Assembly (NCBI GenBank): GCA_030248195.1
Contig: JASAND010015484.1
Coordinates: forward strand, 20,475 to 84,474
DNA length: 64,000 bases
Source of the DNA: Trissonchulus latispiculum
Lineage: Eukaryota; Nematoda; Enoplea; Enoplida; Ironidae
Direction of reading: 5' to 3'
Under the pieces are notes generated by a model that ran no database searches, was not told the DNA's origin, and saw only the letters and a program-made list of their open reading frames with translations. Positions 31,961 to 43,177 of the stretch are shown here, piece by piece; position 1 is the first letter of the stretch; every line of letters starts with the position of its first letter. Both the position numbers and the translations under genes were made by a program.

Positions 31961-33173
31961 TATGTCGTGTCGAAAACACAAATTTGACGTAATTGCAAAT
32001 TTCGTCAACGAAAACGCAAATTTGCGTTTACGTTAACGAAAACACAAATGGTCCTCTCCCTTAAGGCTGGCTGGACTGTCAACAGTGTAAACTACGTGTA
32101 AACATGCATATGCAGAAGCGTTTACACATTGAGTTACGTGTGTATGTAGGATATGTTGGATATGATTGGGACAAGAAATCACATAACAATTTGATGTTCC
32201 GCCCTAGTGGAGCAATTTTACTCGACTTTTCTTGAAACTATTTCTACAGAAAAGTTAAAGGGAAACTGACATTACATTGATTACATTAGTTTAAATTAGA
32301 CATTAAATTAAAGGTTAAGCATTAAATATTATGGCTGTTTTGGTCGATTTTAGCTACACTTTTCTAAATGCAAATTTTTAGCAACAAGTTAGTGCGAAAT
32401 TGTTTATAACATCGGAATCAGCAAGCCATGATCTTTCCTACAATACGAATATTATGATCTAATATTGCGCCAACCGCCGGCAGTAAGCTGTTGAAGTTGT
32501 CCAATTTTTCTTAGGCGGCGTTCCTTGATATGATCCCTTTAATATTATATTTAAAATCATGTTCAAGTATAATCCAATCACAATTAGTTTGGAGGTTTCA
32601 TTTTTGATTACAGAAGGAAGATTTTTACGTAAGAACGTAACTGCCCATAAGTTTGTATTTTTGTAAAACAGTGTTAAACAGTTAGATAATAATATTTCAA
32701 TTCTTTCTAAATTGCTATTTCGACATCGTCCCGTTAACTTTTACTTTTAGTGCTTAACCTTTAATTTAATGTCAGTTTCCCTTTAACTTTTCTGTAGAAA
32801 TAGTTTCAAGAAAAGTCTTCCCGTTAACTTTTAGTGCTTAACCTTTAATTTAATGTCAGTTTCCCTTTAACTTTTCTGTAGAAATAGTTTCAAGAAAAGT
32901 AGAGTAAAATTGCTCCACTAGGGCGGAGCATCAAATTGTTATGTGATTTCTTGGCCCAATCATATCCAACATATCCTACATACACACGTAACTCAATGTG
33001 TAAACGCTTCTGCATATGCATGTTTACACATAGTTTACACTGTTTACACTGTCCAGCCAGCCTTAAGGGAGAGGACCATTTGTGTTTTCGTTAACGTAAA
33101 CGCTAATTTGCGTTTTCGTTGACGAAATTTGCAATTACGTCAAATTTGTGTTTTCGACACGACATATACACAT
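31961..33173. mobile_element. Fold-back element with ~380-bp arms
   Basis: ATGTCGTGTCGAAAACACAA at 31962 recurs inverted near 33172, and the two ends remain complementary inward to about 32345 and 32750. The right arm has an extra ~85-bp tandem duplication (about 32735-32815 and 32818-32900). The iterated CAAATTTGCG/CGTTAACGAAAA motifs lie at both tips. No coding capacity. Confidence 0.8.
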
Positions 33174-33179
33174 CATGTA

Positions 33180-33556
33180 GGGCCGACGGGAGGTATAAGC
33201 CGAATCGTATATATACATCTTATTACGTTTAAAAAAACATGTATGCCTTTGAAGTTCCCATGACTGGCGGGCGGCTTCAGCTAACGGAAGAGCTGGGTTT
33301 AGTGAAGTCACAGCTGTCCATCAATGAAATTATTTTGCTGATTCCACTTGCAAGCAACTGCTTGCCTTGGTTAAAATATCTCTAGTGCCGACGTTTCTGG
33401 CATCTGTTGCACATTTCTGCAACAAGTGCCGACATGAAAGGGGAATTGTATCCGACACTGACAATAGAGCCAAGTCCTTCCCAAATAAAGTCACTCAAAG
33501 ATAAAACCAGTATAATTAGCTTGGCTTGTACTTGACATTATACCTCCCGTCGGCTC
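33180..33556. mobile_element. TA-flanked MITE, 377 bp
   Basis: The inverted ends GGGCCGACGGGAGGTATAA and (inverted) GAGCCGACGGGAGGTATAA are bordered by TA on both sides (33178-33179, 33557-33558), consistent with Tc1/mariner-type insertion. No transposase. Confidence 0.75.
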
Positions 33557-33569
33557 TAAGTCCTGTTCA

Positions 33570-33915
33570 GAAAAGTGAGTAGACATTAGTTGCGGAAATG
33601 ATGTACTTTTGAGATACTTTTGAGATCAGGCACCAGCAGGTGATATGAAATTATGTATTTATTTATGTTTTTTGTTTGGCCCAAATCTGATTTGGTCCAA
33701 CTGTTACAAAAATCTATTACAATTAATAAAACCACAAAAATGTTGTTCTTTCTTGGTCCAGTGAAAATTATTTTGAACAATGATAAGTGGGTGGAGAAGA
33801 ACAGTATGAGGTTACTATTTACGTCTGAAGCAGCAGAACTGCAAAAACGACATCAGAAATATGCTTAACAACTGACATCGGTTTTTTCAAGACGACAACC
33901 ACACATCGGAAATAA
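33570..33915 (+). repeat. Dispersed block, copy 1 of 5
   Basis: Contains TTGTTCTTTCTTGGTCCAGT, then TGGGTGGAGAAGAACAGTATG and CTGACATCGGTTTTTTCAAG. The same order recurs at 35118-35262, 35702-35885, 36648-36835 and 40053-40225. Small frames across it differ between copies, so no gene is called. Confidence 0.75.
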
Positions 33916-33935
33916 TATAACCATAACCATAGAGA

Positions 33936-34691
33936 CAGTAGCGTAGGTACAAAAAATTTTCAGGGGGGGCGGTGTTCACCGAGGACTTTTGAGGGGGGGG
34001 GGGTAAATTTTCTAGTTTTGCGTAACATGCACACTGCGTATTATACTGCAAGTTGTCCTATAAATGCAAAAGCATTCCATGGTTCATGTTTTCGACTTGT
34101 TACAACTGAAAGCGAAATCCTAAGTCCCAAATGGGGGGTCTAGGGGGCGGAGCCCCCCAGAAGTTGGCCATTAAACGCTATTGAAACATTTAATTCTTTA
34201 TACATAATTTATCAATCAATTGACTAACAACATTTTGTTCCTTTATTTATTATTTTCTACGTTTACTGTCTTGTCCGAAAACTGAAACTATTAGGTTGCT
34301 CCCATTAAGAACTGCGTATTCTGATCATATCAACCAATTATGCCAAGGTTGAAGATTTTGGGAATAATAACGCAGGTAACAGTAAAACTGCAAAGCAACT
34401 TATACATACAAACATTTGTTAGCATGTTTAATGAAAAATAATGATTTTGATAATCGAAATAACCAAAATTCGCGCCGGAGGCGCGAAAATTTTTCTATTG
34501 GTTTAGAAAATGCATCAATGTTGAGCTAATTTGAAGCATTAATGTATATATAATTTGTGTATGTGTCTAATAAAGTTAAACGCCCGCGCTCCGCGCAGGC
34601 GTAAATTTTTCTTTTGCCCAATTTTTTCAGGGGGGCAAAGCCATTATTTCGGGGAGGGCGGCCCCCCGCCCCCCCCGTATCTACGCTAGTG
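33936..34691. mobile_element. hAT-like MITE, 756 bp
   Basis: An exact 8-bp duplication CATAGAGA (33928-33935, 34692-34699) encloses ends CAGTAGCGTAGGTAC and, inverted, CACTAGCGTAGATAC. It has the GGGGGCGGAGCCCCCCAGAA and GCGCCGGAGGCGCGAAAAT signatures of the family at 14008-14418. Confidence 0.85.
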
Positions 34692-34724
34692 CATAGAGAC
34701 ACAACCACTGGTGGACACGGTGGT

Positions 34725-35060
34725 GCGGGCCCCCACGATAAAAATTTTGCAACCGGAGTGGAGCAGAGTTTGAGAAATGGATTTTGAAATTAAATCTGTT
34801 TTGAAATTTTCAATTCACTGCACTTTGATAAACCGGAAAAATGTTTAGAAATACTACACATTTTTAGGCAAAAATGGAAATTTCACATGAAAATTCAAAC
34901 ACATTTTAAGCTTTTTCTTAACAGACATTAAAAATGTTGCTAAGAATAAAAAAATTAACGCCGAAGGCGCCAAATTTTTTGTTTTTACCTTTTTTAAGTC
35001 TTTCTCCTTAATTTTTCATACCTACGATGTTTGAGAACGAGTGCGAGATTTGCTATTGCT
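34725..35060. repeat. hAT-like MITE relic lacking a clear end
   Basis: Starts CACTGGTGGACACGGTGGTG and carries the AACGCCGAAGGCGCCAAATT signature near 34957, then fades without a recognisable inverted end. Confidence 0.5.
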
Positions 35061-35117
35061 ACATAAACTTTACATCACAATTATAAACAAAGTGCTATTC
35101 TTCTAAACTAAAACAGC

Positions 35118-35885
35118 AAAAATGTTGTTCTTTCTTAGTCCAGTTAACATTATTACGGAAAATGAGAACTGGGTGAAGAACAGTATGAGGTTGTCTGAAG
35201 CAGCTGAACTGCAAAAACGACTCCAGAAAGATGTGTAACAACTGAAATCGGTTTACTCAAACCATATATTAAACAACAGAACTATACATATACCACTGAA
35301 AACTAATTGAACTATTTTTGAGAACGAGTGAGAGATTTCCATTACATAAACCTTATACATGACATTCATAACAATTACCAAATGTCATTCTTGTAGACTA
35401 CAACCACAAAATTGTTGTTCTTTCTTAACCGTATTATGCCAATAGTACCCAATCAACAAAACATCCATGGTGCGTTTTTTCGAGGGTGGACGATTTTTGG
35501 ATTTGTCAATACTCACTGTCATGGCGTCAAGACCAAACGTTTACGAAGAAGGTAGTAAATGATTAAGCTACCTTAAGCATTACAATCAATGGTACCTATG
35601 TTCGTCGATGGACATGTGAGCAACTAAACCTTGCCGAGCTGCTTGCTGTCCTACGAAATTTACCGATTTATCGAAAATTGGCAAAATTAGCAATATATAC
35701 AAAATGTTGTTCTTTCTTAGTCCAGTTAACATTATTTTGGAAAATGAGAACTGGGTGGAGAAGAACAGTATGAGGTACTATTTACGTCTGAAGCAGCAAT
35801 AATCTGCAAAAACGACATCAAAAGATGTGTACAAGTGACATCGGTTTTTTCAAGACGACAACCACACATCGGAAAACAGAACCAT
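35118..35885 (+). repeat. Dispersed block, copies 2 and 3
   Basis: Two copies (35118-35262 and 35702-35885) of the TTCTTTCTTAGTCCAGTTAA / ACTGGGTGGAGAAGAACAG block, separated by AT-rich sequence in which nothing else was recognised. Confidence 0.7.
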
Positions 35886-35894
35886 CCATACCAC

Positions 35895-36261
35895 CTGGCG
35901 GATCCAGGATATTGTGACGAGGGGTGTGGACCTCCACGACAACAATTATGAGAAATGTTCTTGTTTTTGAAATAAATCGGTTTTAAAATATTTAATTCCT
36001 TGGACTTTGAAGAACCGCAAAAATGTTTAGACATTTTATTACACATTTTTTGGCAAAATGAAATTAATTTTATTATTTTCCAATTTCAAACGCATTTCAA
36101 GTTTTTTCTTCATAGGCAATATAATATATATGTTGTTAAGAAGAAAAATTAGCGATGCAAAATTTTTTGTATTTGCCCTTTTCTATCTTCTCTACCCTTA
36201 ATTTTTCCTGCCATCGAATCGTGACAAGGGGAATGGCGCCTCACAACTGGATCCGCCGCTG
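35895..36261. mobile_element. hAT-like MITE, 367 bp
   Basis: An exact 8-bp duplication CATACCAC (35887-35894, 36262-36269) encloses ends CTGGCGGATCCAGG and CTGGATCCGCCGCTG. Its right half is also present at 39590-39680 as part of a segmental duplication. Confidence 0.85.
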
Positions 36262-36835
36262 CATACCACTGAACAGCTATATATATATGTAATTTAAACT
36301 TCTTGAAATGTTCTTGTAAACCAATACTTGGACTCATTCTACAGGGGGGGGGGGGGGCATAAACACACACCCCTCCCCAAAGAAGAGTGGGTGTCCCTTT
36401 TGGTACCAACTTTTGAACTGAAAAAATCGCTCAGAAGTCCAAATTTTCAAAACATTTTCGGCTTCACCGGGGATTTTTGGTCGATTTTTGACTATTTATG
36501 CACTAGATCCGCTTACTCTTTGGCGATTACTATAAAAATAGCGCAATTTTTAGCATGATTTTAGAAAATTTTGGAAAATTCCCCCCAAAATGACTCGCCC
36601 AAAGAGCCCCACCCCAAGAAAAATTCACTCGAATAAGCCCTGAAAACCACAAAAATATTGGTCTTTCTTAGTCCAGTTAACATTATTTTGGATAAATGAG
36701 AACTGGGTGGAGAAGAACAGTATGAGGTACTATTTACGTCTGAAGCAGCAATAATCTGCAAAAACGACATCAAAAGATGTGTACAACTGACATCGGTTTT
36801 TTCAAGACGACAACCAAACATCGGAAAACAGATGA
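36163..36835 (+). repeat. Segmental duplication, copy A
   Basis: About 650 bp repeated at 39590-40230. Shared order: TTGCCCTTTTCTATCTTCTC, CTGGATCCGC, CTTCTTGAAATGTTCTTGTA, a G-run with ATAAACACAC/CACCCC, CCGGGGATTTTTGGT, then a dispersed-block copy. The left border cuts through a MITE, so the duplication postdates that insertion. Confidence 0.75.
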
Positions 36836-36844
36836 CCCAAGGCT

Positions 36845-38570
36845 GACCAGATCTGGTTCATCTGGTTCAAAGTTGAACCAGTTCCTGGTTCAAGCTACTG
36901 GAGATAGCTGGAAGGCTGATATTTTGCATACAAAGGTTATTGGGCATGGGAAGCTCACTGGTGGTGTTATTTTGGCGATCCGACCTATGGTTGGCCAGAT
37001 CTGGTCCATCTGGTTCAAAGTTAAACCAGTTCCTGGTTCAAGCTACAGGAGATAGCTGGAAGGCTGACATTTGGCATACAAAGGTTATTGGGCATGGGGA
37101 ATTCACTGGTGGTGTTATTTTGGGGATCCGACGCATGGCTGGCCAGATCTGGTTCAACTGGTTCAAAGTTGAACCAGTTCCTGGTTCAAGCTACTGGAGA
37201 TAGCTGGAAGGCTGACATTTGGCATACAAAGGTTATTGGGCATGGGGAATTCACTGGTGCTGTTATTTTGGGGATCCGACCCTTGGCTGGCCAGATCTGG
37301 TTCAACTGGTTCAAAGTTGAACCAGTTCCTGGTTCAAGCTACTGGAGATAGCTGGAAGGCTGATATTTGGCATACAAAGGTTATTGGGCATGGGGAATCC
37401 ACTGGTGGTGTTATTTTGGGGATCCGACCCATTGCTGGCCAGATCTGGTTCATCTGGTTCAAAGTTGAACCAGTTCCTGGTTCAAGCTACTGGAGATAGC
37501 TGGAAGGCTGATATTTGGCATACAAAGGTTATTGGGCATGGGGAATCCACTGGTGGTGTTATTTTGGGGATCCGACCCATGGCTGGTCAGATCTGGTTCA
37601 ACTGGTTCAAAGTTGAACCAGTTCCTGGTTCAAGCGACTGGAGATAGCTGGAAGGCTGATATTTGGCATACAAAGGTTATTGGGCATGGGGAATTCACTG
37701 GTGGTGTTATTTTGGGGATCCGACCCATGGCTGGCCAGATCTGGCTCAACTGGTTCAAAGTTGAACCAGTTCCTGGTTCAAGCTACTGGAGATAGCTGGA
37801 AGGCTGATATTTGGCATACAAAGATTATTGGGCATGGGGAATTCACCGGTGGTGTTATTTTGGGGATCCCACCATGGCTGGTCAGATCTGGCTCAACTGG
37901 TTCAAAGTTGAACCAGTTCCTGGTTCAAGCTACTGGAGATAGCTGGAAGGCTGATATTTGGCATACAAAGGATATTAGGCATGGGAAATTCATGGTGGTG
38001 TTATTTTGGGGATCCGACCCATGGCTGGCCAGATCTGGTTCAACTGGTTCAAAGTTGAACCAGTTCCTGGTTCAAGCGACTGGAGATAGCTGGAAGGCTG
38101 ATATTTGCATACAAAGGTTATTGGGCATGGGGAATTCACTGGTGGTGTTATTTTGGGGATCCGACCCATGGCTGGCCAGATCTGGTTCAACTGGTTCAAA
38201 GTTGAACCAGTTCATGGTTCAAGCTACTGGAGATAGCTGGAAGGCTGATATTTGGCATACAAAGGTTATTGGGCATGGGGAATTCACTGGTGGTGTTATT
38301 TTGGGGATCCGACGCATGGCTGGCCAGATCTGGTTCAACTGGTTCAAAGTTGAACCAGTTCCTGGTTCAAGCGACTGGAAATAGGTGGAAGGCTGATATT
38401 TGGCATACAAAGGTTATTGGGCATGGGGAATTCACTGGTGGTGTTATTTTGGGGATCCGACGCATGGCTGGCCAGATCTGGTTCAACTGGTTCAAAGTTG
38501 AACCAGTTCCTGGTTCAGGCTACTGGAGATAGCTGGAAGGCTGACATTTGGCATACAAATGTTATTGGAC
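36845..38570. repeat. 148-bp satellite array, ~11.6 copies
   Basis: GGTTATTGGGCATGGGGAAT recurs every 148 bp from about 36935 to 38430 (one unit shortened by a base near 38105), with few differences. Each unit has the palindrome CTGGTTCAAAGTTGAACCAG. Since 148 is not a multiple of 3, open frames of 87 codons recur per unit and one of 234 codons arises by length variation; they are not treated as genes. Confidence 0.93.
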
Positions 38571-38653
38571 ATGCGAATTGGTCATACCACCTAAAACAGC
38601 GTTTTTCGGAGTTTCGGAGCCTTAAAAGGCGGCGCTCCCAAAAATTGGAAGAA

Positions 38654-39575
38654 GGACAAGTAGGAAAAATGCTCCTTGCAGTCGCATGTAAAATGCAATA
38701 TGAGCTATGAGGGTCAACATTTAAATGTGTCAAGGACAAGATGTAAAACGTCTAATATGAGCCAGCATCTAAATCGGTAAAGGACAAGCTGTAACTGGCT
38801 AATATGAGCCGCTACGTTTCTCTTGGGCTCATATTGACGCGAGGATACTAAGTTGAGTTAACTCTTTTGCACTTTTCAAATTCGCATATATATACGTATG
38901 CATAATTGTCCTGACATACATTGTGTATTTAGACATTGGTGTGCTCTTGATACAATAAGTAAAGTCAATCGTACGACACCGTGGATAAGCACACATCAAA
39001 TTTTTACAGATGAGTTGTGTATTTTGTTGTATAAATGCTATGTACAGTGAGCCGATAGTGAAGACGATACCGGTTTACAGGAGCTTTATACATTTGTTTC
39101 TAGTATTTCAGTGTTTCAAAACTGGTATATGCCGAATATATTCCACCTAATACAACTTTAAAGGGGAGAACTTTAGCTGTATAAAGTGTTCAGATACCTT
39201 AAATTCGGTGTTTGAGCTAGCAAAATTAGATTCAGTCAGGACATCTGTAACCAAACATTATATACATGAAGCTATTGATATTACGCAAATCGATGAGGAT
39301 TTGTTCAGAGACTTGTGAATAAACGTAAAGAGTCTGCAGGCAAAATGGTAAGATGTCGTCGTGATGTTAAGCCGTTGAAACCACGGCAGCGAGCGTCAAT
39401 ATGAGCCCAAGAGAAACGTAGCGGCTCATATCAGCCAGTTACAGCTTGTCCTTTACCGATTTAGATGCTGGCTCATATTAGACGTTTTACATCTTGTCCT
39501 TGACACATTTAAATGTTGACCCTCATAGCTCATATTGCATTTTACATGCGACTGCAAGGAGCATTTTTCCTACTT
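38654..39575. mobile_element. Fold-back element with AATATGAGC iterations, copy 3
   Basis: Arms 38654-38843 and 39388-39575 are inverted copies starting ACAAGTAGGAAAAATGCTCC, with AATATGAGC repeated about every 50 bp. Very similar to copy 1 at 20091-20812 but with an unrelated centre. Confidence 0.87.
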
Positions 39576-39589
39576 GCATATATATATAT

Positions 39590-40230
39590 ATATTTGCCCT
39601 TTTCTATCTTCTCTATCCTTAATTTTTCCTACCATCGAATCGCGACAAGAGGGGGGGCGCCTCACCCCTGGATCCGCGTCTGCATACCACTGAACTGTGT
39701 AATTTAAACTTCTTGAAATGTTCTTGTAAACCAAAACTTGGACTTATTCTACTGGGGGGGGGCATAAACACCCCCCCCCCTCAAAGAAAAGTGGGTGCCC
39801 CTTTTGGTACCAACTTTTGTACTGAAGAAATCGCTCAGAAGGCCGTATTTTCAAAAATTTTCCGGCTTCACCGGGGATTTTTGGTTGATTTTTGACTATA
39901 TATTTATGCACTAAATCTGCTTACTCTTTGGCGATTATTATAAAAATAGCGCAATTTTTAGCATGATTTTAGAAAATTTTGGAAACTTTCCACAAAATTA
40001 ACTCGCCCAAAGAGCCTAACCCCAAGAAAAATCCCCACGAATAAGCCCTGAAAACCACAAAAATGTTGGTCTTTCTTAGTCCAGTTAACATTATTTTGGA
40101 TAATGAGAACTGGGTGGAGAAGAACAGTAAGAGGTACTAACTATTTACGTCCGAAGCAGCAGAACTGCAAAAACGACATCAGAAAGATGTGTACTGACAT
40201 CGGTTTTTTAAAGACGACAAAGACGGAAAA
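39590..40230 (+). repeat. Segmental duplication, copy B
   Basis: Second copy of 36163-36835, ending in dispersed-block copy 5 (40053-40225) just before the non-LTR retrotransposon relic. Confidence 0.75.
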
Positions 40231-40252
40231 TAGTACCATGAGAAGCTGATGA

Positions 40253-41059
40253 ATGACGTTAGACTGCACCTGGAGAAGCGCCTTGCCGTGGTGGTGCGGC
40301 AGAAACCCTCCCTGGGATTCCCTGGTTGGTTCCCCCGGGAAGAGGGCAACAAAAGGCTCTCGTTACCTGGCCCCTTGTGGTCCTACTCCTACTCCTATTC
40401 CGGAGGCCCCTCCTTTGGACCCACCTTGGTGCCTTTCAGTCGGGTTTTTGGCAGGAGACCCCGGTAAGCCGGTATACTGGGGTCTCCTGCTGCTGCGCGC
40501 CGGCGATGTAGAACGAAACCCTGGCCCTATCTGGCCGTGTCCCATTTGTAACCGAAATGCCCCCAAGAACTGTGTACGATGCACCGCCTGTGGCGGCTGG
40601 GCGCATCTGAGGCCGTGTTCCGGCCTATCCTCATTCCGTGGCTACGACCAATATTCCTGGAAGTGTGCGCATTGTCTCCCGCCCCCTCCGCCCCCTGCCA
40701 CCCCTCCCTCTCCAGCTGCCCCTCCCATTCCCCTGCTGGCTGCTACTGCCCCACAGGCCGCTGCAGCTGCTAGTACAGCTGCGACGCGTATCCATCCCAC
40801 AGTCAGACCTCGACCAGCCCCGGACCCGCTGGCCAGAAAACAGCTGAAAATCTGGCAGTGGAACGCTGGGGGTCTGAGGGCGAAGAAGGAATGGATCGAG
40901 AAAACCTTGGCGGACCAGAACATCGATATTGCGCTGCTGCAAGAAACCCACTTGCAGGGAGAGGCGGCGCCATCATCCTTCAAAGGATACAACGCAGAAT
41001 GGCAGCACAGGAATAACGCTGAGCCGTCGACAGGCTCGGGGAAGGGAGAGGCGGAGTGA
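40253..41059 (+). pseudogene. Retrotransposon polyprotein, N-terminal frame (2A, zinc finger, endonuclease start)
   Basis: A 268-codon frame. Residues 1-80 are Pro-rich; WGLLLLRAGDVERNPGP near residues 78-95 fits the LLxL...GDVExNPGP consensus of 2A ribosome-skipping peptides. It is followed by a C-x2-C / C-x2-C / H / C-x2-C finger-like region and the APE endonuclease N-terminus (WNAGGL, LQETH). The frame breaks within the endonuclease. Confidence 0.8.
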
Positions 41060-41390
41060 GGCTCGAGGCAGAGGCGGAGGAAAGGGCGGTGGAGTCAGTA
41101 TCCTAATCAAGGATACTATCACCTATTCGCGGACCTCGAGAACTCTGACTGCTGCGGCTGACCAGTCGACGGATGCAGTGGAGGTCAGAATTTACCTGAA
41201 GGGAGCTGAATACACCTTGACCAGTGTGTACGTGCCTCCTATTCAGCGCCAGACAGAAGAACAGCGGACCCAAAATTTCGATCCAGCTGCCCTCCCCTCA
41301 GACCGGAACAGCTTTATCGGGGGAGATCTGAACACGCACTCCCTACGTGGGAGAACGAAACCAACCCGACGACCTCGGAGATCTGGTTGA
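41060..41390 (+). pseudogene. Retrotransposon endonuclease, middle frame
   Basis: Continues the endonuclease in another frame: GGKGGGVSILIKDT, then YTLTSVYVPPIQRQ and SFIGGDLNTHS, the motifs expected after LQETH. It overlaps both neighbours and is joined only through frameshifts. Confidence 0.75.
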
Positions 41391-42909
41391 CGAATGGCTG
41401 GCTACTGAAGACATGGTGGTACTCAACAATGGCTGCCCCACCCGTCTGGGTGCCAATCCGCGGGAAGGCCCCACAGCACCTGACCTCACCATCTGCAAAT
41501 CGGCCCTCGCCCTGTCCACGACATGGGAGGTACAGCAGACAACACTGTCGGACCACCAACCAATCCTCACCACTCTCACCCTCCCATCTGTGCCTGGTAG
41601 CCCCGGCGCTCGGGGCCCACCGAAGTGGGCCTTTAGGAAGGCCAACTGGAACAATTTCAGGAATCTGCTCCAGCAAAGCATGGATCACGCCCCTGACCCT
41701 GCTACCGTTGGCACCCTCAAAGCATCCAAGTATTTGACTGATGCGACCATCTCGGCTGCCAGGAGAAGCATTCCAAGGGGAAATGTGGTGAAACGGGCCC
41801 CCTGGGGGTGCCAGGAAGCGGAGGACGCCATACAGAAATGCCGTGCCCTTCGAGAAAGAGCTAGTGTCGACGAAGCTGGAAGGCAACAATGGATTGCCGC
41901 TAAACGAGAAGCTGTTGCCCTCATCAGAACTTTGAAGACAGACAGCTGGAGAAGCTTCGCATCCACCCTCAAGGCCCGAACAGACCCAAGATCAGTTTGG
42001 GCAGTTATCCACTCGATCGACGGCAAAATTGCTAAATCAAATCCAAATCAGGTGATCCATTCCAATGGCAAACAACTCTCCACCGACAGGGAAAAGGCAA
42101 GGGCCTTCATCCGACAGTACTCGTCCGTCAGCTACGTCAAGCCGTCAGCAGAAAGAAAGAAAATCCGCATTCAAATCAGACAGCGCCTACACCGTCTGGA
42201 TGAAACTCAGTCACAGCACCCAGCCAGCTCACCCTTTACCACGAAGCTGCAATCCGGACACCTGCGAGGAGACGGAAGCAAACTAATTTCTGAAATCTGG
42301 AAAGTCCTGCATCAGCTGGACGAACGGAGCATCCATTTCACATTTCAGTGGATACCGTCGCACATAGGAATCAACGGAAATGAGCTGGCCGATGAAGCGG
42401 CTAAATTGGCTTCTACGCTGCCACAGGCAGATGTGCCTGTCGACTACTCAACGGCAAAATCAACTATCAAGCGACACTACCGGAACGAGTCGTTGGAAAA
42501 TCAGAAAACCTACGATCAGATGGGAATCTACAATGGCCGGTCCAGAGCGGCCACCGCAGCGGAAATAACAATGACCAGGAAGGAGCGTGTTCTGTTGGCA
42601 CAATTGAGAGCCAATGGACACTGCAATCTACTGGCCCAGTACCGACACCGAATCGGTATCTCTGCTTCCCCGGCCTGTCCTAACTGTGGGCACCCGGAGG
42701 AAGATATCCTCCACTCTTTTTATCCATTGTCCGGCCCATACGGCAATGCGCCCGGCACCTTGGCCCCAACCCCACCATCTCGGTCCTATCGGAGGAGCCC
42801 CGGGCAATCCTGGAGTTCCTCAATGGTGTGGGGAGGTATTAACCTCTCCAATCATATTGAGACCCCTCCCAGACGATCCAGGAAATCACAACAATCACAA
42901 CAACAATGA
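41347..42909 (+). pseudogene. Retrotransposon polyprotein, C-terminal frame (endonuclease end, RNase H)
   Basis: A 520-codon frame with the endonuclease end TLSDHQPILTTL, a linker of the kind that precedes reverse transcriptase (APWGCQEAEDAI...), then directly a short RNase H part with WIPSHIGINGNELADEA and a CPNCGHPEE zinc motif. The fingers, palm and YxDD motif are absent. Confidence 0.8.
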
Positions 42910-43177
42910 CGTTAGAAAGCTCAAAGTCGTGGTTTATGGCGAAAAATGAAAGGAAATCTGTTCATTCAGTTTATATAGATTTTGCTAAAGCTTTTGACAC
43001 TGTTTCACACAGAAATTAATCTATAAGTTGAAAAAGTACGGAATAAGTGGTAATGTTTTAAAATAGATAACCGCGTTTCTGACAGGGAGAAGCCAGAGGG
43101 TTAAGGTTGGAAATTACCTTTCCTATACTGGTATAGTAACGAGTGGAGTTCCTCAGGGATCTGTCCTTGGACCTCTT

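Larger units (their letters stand above)
40253..42909 (+). mobile_element. Non-LTR retrotransposon relic with 2A motif, APE endonuclease and RNase H
   Basis: The block is GC-rich relative to its surroundings and open in three successive frames: 40253-41059, roughly 41000-41390 and 41347-42909, so at least two frameshifts are present. Order of parts: Pro-rich leader, 2A-type GDVERNPGP, Cys/His finger (CPICNRN...CTACGGWAHLRPC), APE endonuclease (WQWNAGGL, LLQETHL, GGDLN, LSDHQPI), a linker, then RNase H (WIPSHIGINGNELADEAAK) and a terminal CPNCGHPEEDILH zinc motif. The reverse transcriptase core between linker and RNase H is missing (internal deletion near 42200), so it is non-autonomous now. 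Clade not decided. Confidence 0.85.

Noticed and set aside
37680..38384. A 234-codon open frame and repeated 87-codon frames
   Set aside because: They are read-through of the 148-bp satellite; the same peptide recurs in shifted frames because 148 is not a multiple of 3. No splice or start context supports a gene.
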